NCBI GenBank assembly: GCA_945830055.1
Contig: CALZXH010000011.1
Span: forward strand, 1-43,540
Source: an uncultured Prevotella sp.
GTDB lineage: Bacteria > Bacteroidota > Bacteroidia > Bacteroidales > Bacteroidaceae
DNA: 43,540 bases
Reading direction: 5' to 3'
The notes under the pieces are model-generated. The model was given only the letters and a program-made list of their open reading frames with translations, was not told the DNA's origin and did not search any database. The position numbers were made by a program, and so were the translations under genes. Positions 33,964 through 41,824 of this stretch are shown one piece after another (the first letter of the stretch is position 1; the number at the start of each line of letters is the position of its first letter).

Positions 33964-36941
33964 TGTGGAAAAAGAATTTGGAGGAAACCAAGCAGCATTA
34001 TATCAATTGGTGGAATCATAAGGGCATTGTACTCAATATGTGGGAGCATTTTCAGGAAGGGGTGAAGCCTCATGCTGATATCCCTATGCCGCCGGCACCC
34101 GAGAGTCTGAGACAGAAATGGTTTGATGTGCAGTGGCGTGCCGAGTATCTGGACTGGTATGTAGCACACAGCAGTCTGATGGCTGATATGTTGCCTGTAG
34201 CAAATACGCAGCTGGGTCCCGGATCGCTTGCTGCCATATTGGGCGGTGTGCTGGAAGGTGGAGAAGACACGATATGGATTCATCCCAATCCGGATTATTC
34301 GGACGACATAGTGTTCAGTCCTGACAATCCCAACTACCTGCTGCACAAGCAACTGCTGCAGGCTTGCAAGCAGAAGGCAAAGGGACACTACTATGTAGGC
34401 ATGCCCGACCTGATGGAGGGTATGGATGTGCTTGCTGCCATGAAAGGTACCGACAAGGTTTTGCTTGATACCGTGATGCAGCCTGATGTACTGGAACATC
34501 AGATGCAACAAATCAACGACATCTATTTCAAGGTGTTCGATGAGCTGTATGACATTATCCGTGAGGGCGATGAGATGGCATTCTGCTACTTCTCTTCGTG
34601 GGCGCCAGGCAAGATGACCAAACTGCAGAGCGATATCTCTACCATGATCAGTGTGGAAGACTACCGCCGTTTTGTGCAACCTTTCATCCGTCAACAGTGC
34701 CAGAAGATTGACTACACCTTGTATCATCTTGATGGGGTAGGTGCACTGCATCATCTGCCCGCCTTGCTTGAGATAGAGGAACTTAATGCCGTACAGTGGA
34801 CACCTGGTGTGGGTGAACCGCAGGGAGGCTCTCCCAAGTGGTACGACCTGTACCGCAGAATTCTGGATGCAGGAAAGAGCATCATGGCTTGTTGGGTGAC
34901 ATTGGATGAACTGCGCCCCTTGCTCGACAATATCGGAGGAGACGGTGTACATCTGGAGATGGACTTCCATAATGAGGAAGAGGTTGAGCAGGCCATGCGC
35001 ATCGTAGAGGAATTCCAGCGATCGCCCTATACCGCCACTGACAGGGAAGTTGACAGGGAGGTGCAGCGCATTATAAATAATGTAGAGCGAAAGTACGCTG
35101 AGGAGTCTGTCGCAAATAATGAACAGACAGCCACAACACAGGTCACCGAGACCGTTGCTGATGCTCGGAAGAGTAAGATAGCGCAACAGGCACGGCAGCG
35201 TATGTTGGTACTTGACGGTGCCATGGGTACCATGATACAGGCCTGTCATCTGCAGGAGGAGGATTTCCGAGGTACAATGTTTGCCTCGCATCCTGTCAAC
35301 CTCCAAGGATGCAACGACCTGCTCTGCATCACCAGACCTGATGTAGTGGAGAACATCCACCGCAAGTACTTGGAGGCTGGAGCAGATATCATCGAGACCA
35401 ATACCTTCAATGCCCAGCGCATTTCGATGAGAGACTTCCTGCTGAACGACCATTGTGCGGCAGTCAACAAGGCTGCCTGTGAGATAGCTCGTAAGGTGGC
35501 AGACGAATATACGGCAAAAGACGCATCGAAACCACGCTTTGTGGTGGGCTCTATGGGTCCCACGGGCAAAACTTGCTCTATCTCGTCTGACAATACCCAA
35601 CCCGGATGGGATACGTTTGGTTATGACGTACTCAGACAGGCATACCTTGAACAGGCTGAGTCGTTGATACAGGGCGGGGTGGATGCCTTGCTGATAGAGA
35701 CCATCTTTGATACCCTCAATGCCAAAGCTGCTGTTGAGGCCGCCCGTGAGGCAATGGCGAAAGTGGGAAGGGAAGTGCCCATTATGCTCAGTTTCAGTGT
35801 GCCCAACGGCAGCGGACGAAATATGCTGGGACAGGATATAGAGCAGTTTGTGACCGAAGTGGGAGGCAGTGACATCCTTTCGGTGGGAATCAACTGCTGT
35901 GGAGACGTGCCGCAAGTACTACCTCTGCTGCAACGTTTGGGAAGCCAAACACCATATCTTATCAGTCTGTATCCCAATGCCGGTATGCCTGACCGCAACG
36001 GTCAGTACGCCATGCATCCCGAAGATTTGCAACGGGTAGTTTGGAATGTGGCACAACACCATTTGGTGGATATTGTGGGTGGCTGTTGTGGCACTACTGA
36101 TGCGCATATAGCTGCGCTGGCTCGCTTGGTGGAGCCGCTTCCGGGATGTCTGTTTACACCCCATGCAATGGTGCAGACCACCACGGTGGAGGTACATCCG
36201 GATGAGGTCTCCCAAACAAAGAAAGAGACGGAATCCCACCGTCATGAACCTCATGGAGAACCCTGTGACTGCTGTAAACCGGCAGTAGAAACAGGAAATA
36301 CATCGGTCATTCGCGAGCGCATATACCAAGCTATCCTTAACGGAAAGTCAGAAGATGCCGCCCAAGCCACCCAAGAGGCAATACAGGAGGGTATGGTTCC
36401 GCAGGACATCATCAATGGAGAGATGATAAGAGCCATGTCGCAGGTAGGCTTGCGCTTCCAGAACGGTGAGGCTTTTGTGCCCCAGCTCCTGATGGCAGGC
36501 AGGGCGATGAAGGCTGCCCTGGAACTCTTGAAACCGCTGCTGGCAGGCGGAGCCGCCGCCACTATCGGTAAGGTGGTGATAGGTACAGTAAAAGGCGATT
36601 TGCATGATATCGGCAAGAACCTGGTGGCTTCTATGCTCGAAGGTTGTGGCTTTGAGGTCATTAATATCGGTATTGATGTGGACAGCGATACCTTTGTCAA
36701 AGCGCTGAAAGACAACAATGCAGATATCCTCTGCATGAGTGCGCTGCTCACCACCACCATGACCTACATGCGCGAGGTGATACAGGCATTGGAAGCATCA
36801 GGCATTCGCAGGCAGGTGAAAGTGATGGTGGGAGGAGCTCCTGTGACACAGGACTATGCCGATGAAATTGGTGCCGACGGGTACAGTGATAATGCCAATT
36901 CTGCTGTGGCAGTAGCAAAGCGCCTGATGGGAAAAGAATGA
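33960..36941 (+). CDS. Tripartite corrinoid methyltransferase: UroD/MtaA domain + homocysteine methyltransferase + cobalamin-binding domain
   Basis: 993 residues. Residues about 1-360 form a UroD/MtaA-type barrel (WWNHKGIVLNMWEHF, SSWAPGKMTKLQSDISTMIS, LYHLDGVGALHHLPALLE). Residues about 410-715 are a MetH-type homocysteine methyltransferase barrel (LVLDGAMGTMIQ at 416-427). All three zinc cysteines are present: Cys646 in VGINCCGDVP, and Cys709/Cys710 in VGGCCGT, with the 63-residue spacing of MetH. A His/Cys-rich linker (760-772) leads to a corrinoid module from about 780: a four-helix cap, then GDLHDIGKN with the cobalt-ligand candidate His882 in DLHDIG, and VMVGGAPVT. The MetH folate-binding and reactivation domains are absent. 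Methyl transfer from an unknown donor through cobalamin to homocysteine is the natural inference. Confidence 0.88.
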   Translation: MMWKKNLEETKQHYINWWNHKGIVLNMWEHFQEGVKPHADIPMPPAPESLRQKWFDVQWRAEYLDWYVAHSSLMADMLPVANTQLGPGSLAAILGGVLEGGEDTIWIHPNPDYSDDIVFSPDNPNYLLHKQLLQACKQKAKGHYYVGMPDLMEGMDVLAAMKGTDKVLLDTVMQPDVLEHQMQQINDIYFKVFDELYDIIREGDEMAFCYFSSWAPGKMTKLQSDISTMISVEDYRRFVQPFIRQQCQKIDYTLYHLDGVGALHHLPALLEIEELNAVQWTPGVGEPQGGSPKWYDLYRRILDAGKSIMACWVTLDELRPLLDNIGGDGVHLEMDFHNEEEVEQAMRIVEEFQRSPYTATDREVDREVQRIINNVERKYAEESVANNEQTATTQVTETVADARKSKIAQQARQRMLVLDGAMGTMIQACHLQEEDFRGTMFASHPVNLQGCNDLLCITRPDVVENIHRKYLEAGADIIETNTFNAQRISMRDFLLNDHCAAVNKAACEIARKVADEYTAKDASKPRFVVGSMGPTGKTCSISSDNTQPGWDTFGYDVLRQAYLEQAESLIQGGVDALLIETIFDTLNAKAAVEAAREAMAKVGREVPIMLSFSVPNGSGRNMLGQDIEQFVTEVGGSDILSVGINCCGDVPQVLPLLQRLGSQTPYLISLYPNAGMPDRNGQYAMHPEDLQRVVWNVAQHHLVDIVGGCCGTTDAHIAALARLVEPLPGCLFTPHAMVQTTTVEVHPDEVSQTKKETESHRHEPHGEPCDCCKPAVETGNTSVIRERIYQAILNGKSEDAAQATQEAIQEGMVPQDIINGEMIRAMSQVGLRFQNGEAFVPQLLMAGRAMKAALELLKPLLAGGAAATIGKVVIGTVKGDLHDIGKNLVASMLEGCGFEVINIGIDVDSDTFVKALKDNNADILCMSALLTTTMTYMREVIQALEASGIRRQVKVMVGGAPVTQDYADEIGADGYSDNANSAVAVAKRLMGKE

Positions 36942-36946
36942 AAAGA

Positions 36947-36976
36947 GGGGCAGGAAATCCTTGTGCTTCCTGCCCT
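36947..36976 (+). terminator. Hairpin between the corrinoid fusion and transporter genes
   Basis: GGGCAGGAA (36948-36956) and TTCCTGCCC (36967-36975) form a perfect 9-bp stem with a 10-nt loop, six bases after the stop codon. No T-tract follows, so partial termination or mRNA stabilisation is as likely as full termination. Confidence 0.5.
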
Positions 36977-37006
36977 GAGAATCTATAACATAACCTTTTG
37001 AATCAT

Positions 37007-38611
37007 ATGAATGCACAATCTTTACAGTCATTGGACTGGGTCATCCTCATTGGCTATTTCGTGGTGTTGCTCATCATCGGTGTATGGGCCAGTAGCAAAA
37101 GCAAGGAGGGAAGTAGTAAGTTTTTGGCAGCACGTTCGCTGCGGTGGCATCACATAGGCTTCTCTATGTGGGGAACCAATGTGGGGCCATCTATGCTGAT
37201 AGCCAGTGCCAGTGCAGGCTTTGCCACTGGTATTGTTTCAGGTAATTATGCCTGGTATGCGTTTATTTTCATCGCCCTGTTGGCTTTTGTGTTTGCTCCG
37301 CGTTATTTGGGCAGCAAGGTGCATACGTTGCCAGAGTTCATGGGCTTGCGTTTCGGCCAGTCCACCCGAAACATGCTGGCGTGGTATACTATAGTCACTG
37401 TACTCATATCATGGCTGGCACTTACCCTCTTTGCCGGCGGCATCATCATCCGTCAGGTGTTTGGCATTCCCATGTGGATGTCGGCATTCCTGTTGCTTGC
37501 TATCTCTGCCTTCTTTACCATGTTGGGCGGATTGAAGGCAGTGGCTTATACCAATGTCTATCAGATGGTGTTGCTGATACTTGTTTCTGCCACGCTTACT
37601 GTGGTGGGCATCTACCGTTTGGGAGGCGACTCTTTTGGCGGAGGTATTGCGGTACTTGCCGACGGCAATGTGGTGCCGTCAAACTACTGGAACCTGTTCC
37701 AACCGCTTACCGACAAGGATTTTCCTTGGCTGCCCATCCTTCTGGGCTATCCTATTTCTGGCTTGTGGTTCTGGTGTACTGATCAGTCAATGGTGCAGCC
37801 CGTACTTGCTGCTCGTGACCTGCGTGAAGGACAACGTGGCGCAAACTTCACTGGGTGGCTGAAGATTCTTGATGTTGCCATCTATATCATGCCTGGCATT
37901 ATCTGTTTTGCACTTGTCAAGACAGGCTTCTTCGGCAGTATGGTTATTGAGGCTGACAATGCCTATATGACCCTGGTGTCGCATCTCTTCCCCGTGGGTA
38001 TGGTAGGTTTGGTGCTGGCGGTACTTACGGCGGCTCTCATCAGTACTATCGGGTCTGCCCTCAATGCGCTGAGCACAGTATATACTATGGATATTTATGT
38101 GAAAAACGTCCGTCCCAATGCCTCTGAAAAGGAGATAGCGCGCACCGGTAGGGTAGTCACCGTAGTGGGTGCCCTTGTGTCTATAGTCATCACTGTGGCG
38201 GTGGATAATATCAAAGGTATGAACCTGTTCAATGTGTTCCAGTCGGTACTTAGTTTCATTGCACCTCCCATGGCAGCCGTGTTTGTGATGGGCGTATTTT
38301 GGAAGCGCTGTACCACGCTGGCTGCCAACATGACGCTCACCTTCGGTACTATCTTCAGTATTTGTACAGGAATCCTGTATCTGTGGATTATCCCAGGAGC
38401 CACCGAGATGGTGCACTTTATGCTACTTTCGTTCTATATCTTCGTGATCTTGATTGTTTCCATGGTGGTGGTGAGTCTATATAACAAGCGGGCGACAGAG
38501 TCTCCGGCTATCATCAAACTCACAGAGCGTCCGTCTCGTGGTGTAGTGGTGGCATGGGTGCTTCTTGCCATTGTCATGGTGTCGCTCTATGTGTTCTTCA
38601 ACGGACATTAA
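37007..38611 (+). CDS. Sodium:solute symporter (SSS family)
   Basis: 534 residues from the ATG at 37007; a TTG at 36998 would add three residues. About 14 membrane helices are visible. Family motifs are GYFVVLLIIGVWASSKSKEGSSKFLAARSL at the start, FAPRYLGSKVHTLPEFMGLRFG, FTMLGGLKAVAYTNVYQMV, and LVLAVLTAALISTIGSALNALSTVYTMDIYVK for the sodium site. Its sequence style is that of the SGLT-like sugar/inositol branch. Following GH31 and the corrinoid protein, it most likely imports the sugar handled by those enzymes. The substrate cannot be named. A 21-bp perfect hairpin ends the unit. Confidence 0.9.
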   Translation: MNAQSLQSLDWVILIGYFVVLLIIGVWASSKSKEGSSKFLAARSLRWHHIGFSMWGTNVGPSMLIASASAGFATGIVSGNYAWYAFIFIALLAFVFAPRYLGSKVHTLPEFMGLRFGQSTRNMLAWYTIVTVLISWLALTLFAGGIIIRQVFGIPMWMSAFLLLAISAFFTMLGGLKAVAYTNVYQMVLLILVSATLTVVGIYRLGGDSFGGGIAVLADGNVVPSNYWNLFQPLTDKDFPWLPILLGYPISGLWFWCTDQSMVQPVLAARDLREGQRGANFTGWLKILDVAIYIMPGIICFALVKTGFFGSMVIEADNAYMTLVSHLFPVGMVGLVLAVLTAALISTIGSALNALSTVYTMDIYVKNVRPNASEKEIARTGRVVTVVGALVSIVITVAVDNIKGMNLFNVFQSVLSFIAPPMAAVFVMGVFWKRCTTLAANMTLTFGTIFSICTGILYLWIIPGATEMVHFMLLSFYIFVILIVSMVVVSLYNKRATESPAIIKLTERPSRGVVVAWVLLAIVMVSLYVFFNGH

Positions 38612-38655
38612 TGAGAAGACTTGTCTGATATCCATTTGGAACCAGTCTGCATCAA

Positions 38656-38702
38656 ATACCAAAGAACGGAGTGAAGAAATGCTTCACTCCGTTCTTTGGT
38701 AT
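38656..38702. terminator. Bidirectional hairpin between the symporter and kduD genes
   Basis: A perfect 21-bp stem (38656-38676 with 38682-38702) closes a 5-nt loop AAATG. It lies between convergent genes, 45 bp after the symporter stop and 50 bp after the kduD stop, and can serve both transcripts. Confidence 0.85.
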
Positions 38703-38751
38703 AGGTGGAATGATTGGGATTCCACTTTTATGAGGTCTTGTGGTGCTTGTA

Positions 38752-39555
38752 TTATTGGGGCTGCTTGCCGATGTATGCCAGGATACCGCCATCAACATAG
38801 AGCACATGACCGTTGACTGCATCTGATGCATGTGATGCCAAGAATACAGCAGGTCCACCCAGTTCAGAGGGGTCGAGCCAGCGGCCGGCAGGAGTCTTGG
38901 CGCAGATGAACGAGTCAAAGGGATGGCGGCTTCCGTCAGCCTGACGCTCGCGCAGAGGAGCAGTCTGGGGAGTGGCGATATAGCCCGGGCCAATGCCGTT
39001 GCACTGGATGTTGTATTCTCCGTATTCTGAGCAGATGTTGCGGGTGAGCATCTTCAGACCGCCCTTGGCAGCAGCGTAAGCAGATACGGTTTCACGTCCC
39101 AGTTCGCTCATCATAGAGCAGATGTTGATAATCTTGCCCTCTTTGCGTTCCATCATTTCGGGGATAACGGCACTTGCGCAGATGAACGGGCCCACCAGGT
39201 CAATGTCGATTACCTGCTGGAATTCGGCGCGTTTCATCTCGTGCATGGGGATGCGCTTGATGATGCCTGCATTGTTCACTAGAATATCAATCTGTCCCAC
39301 TTCCTGGTGAATCTTCTCTACAAGTGCCTTAACGGCGTCTTCGTTGGTTACATCACACACATAGCCTTTCACGTTTTCGATGCCAGCTTCCTTGTAATTG
39401 GCCAGTCCGCGCTCCAATGCAGCTTCGTTGATATCGTTGAAGATGATGGTCTTGATGCCGGCCTCTACAAAAGCCTTTGCAATATTGAAACCAATACCAT
39501 AAGATGCACCGGTAATCCAGGCGTTCTTACCCTCTAATGAAAATAGACTTTTCAT
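38752..39555 (-). CDS. kduD: Short-chain dehydrogenase, probable 2-deoxy-3-keto-gluconate (KduD-type) oxidoreductase
   Basis: 267 residues. The NAD(P)-binding glycine motif is TGASYGIGFNIAKAF, then NNAGIIKRIPMHEM, the Ser in INICSMMSELG, and the catalytic Tyr-x3-Lys in SAYAAAKGG. The C-terminal DGSRHPFDSFICAKTPAGRW segment, the gluconate 5-dehydrogenase-like body and the pairing with kduI support a role in converting 2,5-diketo-3-deoxygluconate to 2-keto-3-deoxygluconate during uronate breakdown. Gluconate 5-dehydrogenase is the main alternative. The gene follows kduI by 43 nt. Confidence 0.82.
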   Translation of the reverse strand: MKSLFSLEGKNAWITGASYGIGFNIAKAFVEAGIKTIIFNDINEAALERGLANYKEAGIENVKGYVCDVTNEDAVKALVEKIHQEVGQIDILVNNAGIIKRIPMHEMKRAEFQQVIDIDLVGPFICASAVIPEMMERKEGKIINICSMMSELGRETVSAYAAAKGGLKMLTRNICSEYGEYNIQCNGIGPGYIATPQTAPLRERQADGSRHPFDSFICAKTPAGRWLDPSELGGPAVFLASHASDAVNGHVLYVDGGILAYIGKQPQ

Positions 39556-39598
39556 GTCAGTAAAAATAAATGATTTGTTACTTTATATTGTTTGTTGC

Positions 39599-40444
39599 TT
39601 ATTTCAGGTCGGTAATCTTGGAGAAATCCTGATCGCCGTAGTCAAGATTCTCGCCACCCATACCCCAGATAAAGGTATAGTTGTGTGTGGCAGCGGCGCT
39701 GTGGATGCTCCATTCGGGAGAGAGCACTGCCTGATCGCCTTTCATCCAGATGTGGCGTGTCTCGTTCACTTCGCCCATGAAGTGGCATACGGCCTGCTCT
39801 TCGGGCACTTCAAAATAGAAGTATGCCTCCATACGGCGGCTATGTACGTGGGCAGGCATGGTGTTCCATACACTACCGGTGGCGAGTTCGGTCATACCCA
39901 TCTGCAGCTGGCAGGTAGGCAGTACTTGATTTACGATCATCTTGTTGATGTCGCGCTCGTTGCTCGTCTCCAAAGAACCCATGTGTGCCACCACGGCATC
40001 AGCCTTGGTCACTTTCTTGCAGGGATAGGAAGTGTGTGCGGTGCATGAGTTGAAATAGAATTTTGCAGGGCAGGCTGCCTCTTTCGAGGCGAAGGTCACG
40101 TCGCGGTCGCCGCTACCGATGTACAGAGCCTCTTTGAAGCCAAGTGTAAAGGTCTCATCGCCCACTTTTACGATGCCTTCTCCCTGACCCACGTTGAAGA
40201 TGCCGATTTCGCGGCGTGTGGTGAAATAGGGAGCTTTCAGAGGGTCGATGGCCTCCAGCTTCAGTTCCTCGTTTACGGGCATGGCTCCACCTACCACCAT
40301 ACGGTCGTACATGGAATATACCATGTTAACCTCATCAACGGCAAATACCTTTTCTATCAAGAAGTCGCGGCGGATGCGGGTGGTGTCGTAACTCTTGGCA
40401 TCTTCGGGATGAGATGCATAGCGGATTTCATAATTTGTCTTCAT
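39599..40444 (-). CDS. kduI: 5-dehydro-4-deoxy-D-glucuronate isomerase
   Basis: 281 residues, the normal KduI length, made of two cupin-like halves. The start [30 protein letters not shown] is diagnostic. The zinc ligands sit in [19 protein letters not shown] (two His and Glu) and a further His in [18 protein letters not shown]. It isomerises 4-deoxy-L-threo-5-hexosulose uronate, the product of unsaturated uronides made by pectate lyases or uronyl hydrolases. It forms a two-gene unit with kduD, transcribed from the promoter box at 40479-40486. Its lysed polysaccharide source is not encoded in this window. Confidence 0.95.
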   Translation of the reverse strand: MKTNYEIRYASHPEDAKSYDTTRIRRDFLIEKVFAVDEVNMVYSMYDRMVVGGAMPVNEELKLEAIDPLKAPYFTTRREIGIFNVGQGEGIVKVGDETFTLGFKEALYIGSGDRDVTFASKEAACPAKFYFNSCTAHTSYPCKKVTKADAVVAHMGSLETSNERDINKMIVNQVLPTCQLQMGMTELATGSVWNTMPAHVHSRRMEAYFYFEVPEEQAVCHFMGEVNETRHIWMKGDQAVLSPEWSIHSAAATHNYTFIWGMGGENLDYGDQDFSKITDLK

Positions 40445-40478
40445 GATTTTTCTTCGTTTGTTTAAATACTATCTTTTG

Positions 40479-40486
40479 CAAAGATA
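40479..40486 (-). promoter_or_regulatory. Putative -7 box of kduI-kduD
   Basis: On the minus strand the sequence reads TATCTTTG, matching TAnnTTTG, about 35 nt upstream of the kduI ATG. The -33 element is not obvious. Confidence 0.5.
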
Positions 40487-40749
40487 CAACAAAAATAGGT
40501 GTAGTCTTCTATTTATTCCCTTTTTTTTATTTTTTTAGTTCTCCTTTATCTGAGAACAGTTCTGCAGATACGGCTGGAATCTCCTTTCCGAAGAGTAGTC
40601 TGTCGTATTGGAACAATCATCCTGCCTGCTATGTTGCTTTTCTGTGACAAAGAGGAAACAATGCCGTGACAGAAGTAGATACACATACTCGAATGTTGAA
40701 TAAATGTTAATAGAATGATGCAACCGCCTTAGTGTCATATTATTTTGCG

Positions 40750-40757
40750 TAACTTTG
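40750..40757 (+). promoter_or_regulatory. Putative -7 box of the CNNM-UroD-B12 activation operon
   Basis: TAACTTTG fits TAnnTTTG, 27 nt before the ATG at 40784. No clear TTTG is found at the usual -33 distance. Confidence 0.5.
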
Positions 40758-40783
40758 CAAAAACATTGCTGCATAAGTCAAAT

Positions 40784-41824
40784 ATGGCTCTCATTTTAAT
40801 ATATCTTTTCGGTGCCTTAGGCATCTCTTTTTTATGTTCCATTCTGGAGGCTGTATTGCTTTCCACCCCCATCTCTTACTCTACCATGCTTGAGGAACAA
40901 GGGCACAAGACGGGCGCGCTGTTGCACGACTACAAGAACAATGTGGACAGACCAGTGGCAGCCATCCTGTCGCTCAACACCATTGCCCACACTATCGGTG
41001 CTGCCGGCGTGGGCTCAGAGTCTGCCAAGGTGTTCGGTGCAGAGTATTTCGGCGTGATATCCGCCATCCTCACGTTGCTCATTCTGGTGGTAAGTGAGAT
41101 CATTCCCAAAACCATTGGTGCTTCCTATTGGCGTTCCCTTGCCATCCCAGCTGCCAAGATCATCCGAGTGCTGATATGGATAACCTATCCTTTGGTGTTG
41201 CTCTCGGAACTTATCACCCGTATCTTCTCTCCCAAGGGACAGCAAGTGTCGGTAAGCAGGGAAGAAGTGTCGGCGATGGTAACTGTAGGTGCCGAGGAGG
41301 GCGTGTTCGAACCTAAGGAAAACAAGATTATACAGAACTTCATCAAACTGGTAAATGTCAAGGCGGAAGAGATAATGACGCCAAATCTGGTGGTGGAATC
41401 CGCTCCCGAGAGCAAGACGCTGAAAGAGATTGATACCGACAGCGAACTCACTTACTCGCGCATCCCAGTGTATAAGGACAACAAGGATTATATTACGGGC
41501 TACATCCTGCGTGCCGAAGTGCTTGAGAAGCTGGCTGAGGACAAGTTCTATGTACGTTTGGCTGATATCATACGCCCCATCCTCTCGTTCATGGAAGATA
41601 CCCCCGTATCGGATATATGGGAACAGATGCTCGACAAGAAGGAACATATTTCGGTGATTACTGACGAATACGGTTGTATGAGAGGTATCGTGACCATGGA
41701 GGATGTGATAGAAACCATGCTGGGTGTCGAGATTGTAGACGAAAATGATGAGGTAATCGATATGCAGAAACTGGCGAAGGAGCGCTGGAAAAAAATGCGT
41801 ATGCAACGTAAGCAAGGACTATGA
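40784..41824 (+). CDS. CNNM/DUF21 transmembrane protein with paired CBS domains
   Basis: 346 residues from the ATG at 40784; the TTG at 40745 overlaps the promoter box and is unlikely. The DUF21 membrane domain has three to four helices (ILIYLFGALGISFLCSILEAVLLS, ISAILTLLILVVSEIIPKTIGASY, LIWITYPLVLLSELI). The SEIIPKTIG motif is diagnostic of the CNNM/CorB/HlyC family. Two CBS domains follow (about 195-325, EIMTPNLVV, HISVITDEYGCMRGIVTMEDVIETMLG). The CorC/HlyC C-terminal domain of longer members is absent. The family is linked to Mg2+ or other cation efflux. Its stop overlaps the UroD start by ATGA. Confidence 0.88.
   Translation: MALILIYLFGALGISFLCSILEAVLLSTPISYSTMLEEQGHKTGALLHDYKNNVDRPVAAILSLNTIAHTIGAAGVGSESAKVFGAEYFGVISAILTLLILVVSEIIPKTIGASYWRSLAIPAAKIIRVLIWITYPLVLLSELITRIFSPKGQQVSVSREEVSAMVTVGAEEGVFEPKENKIIQNFIKLVNVKAEEIMTPNLVVESAPESKTLKEIDTDSELTYSRIPVYKDNKDYITGYILRAEVLEKLAEDKFYVRLADIIRPILSFMEDTPVSDIWEQMLDKKEHISVITDEYGCMRGIVTMEDVIETMLGVEIVDENDEVIDMQKLAKERWKKMRMQRKQGL

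Larger units (their letters stand above)
40445..40783. other. Divergent regulatory region between kduI and the CNNM gene
   Basis: 339 bp with no convincing gene. It contains -7 boxes for both flanking units, a short perfect palindrome AGAACAGTTCT (40555-40565) and AT-rich tracts. A 79-codon minus-strand frame at 40535-40774 has no protein-like features. Confidence 0.55.

Noticed and set aside
33870..35915. A 681-codon open frame on the minus strand
   Set aside because: It lies wholly antisense to the GH31 end and the corrinoid fusion gene, whose domains and active sites are clear. Its composition is that of a shadow frame and it has no recognisable motif.
33960..36941. Ordinary methionine synthase MetH
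   Set aside because: The folate-binding and reactivation domains are absent and a UroD-type domain occupies the N-terminus.
40535..40774. A 79-codon minus-strand frame between kduI and the CNNM gene
   Set aside because: It covers both divergent promoter regions and its translation lacks protein-like patterns.
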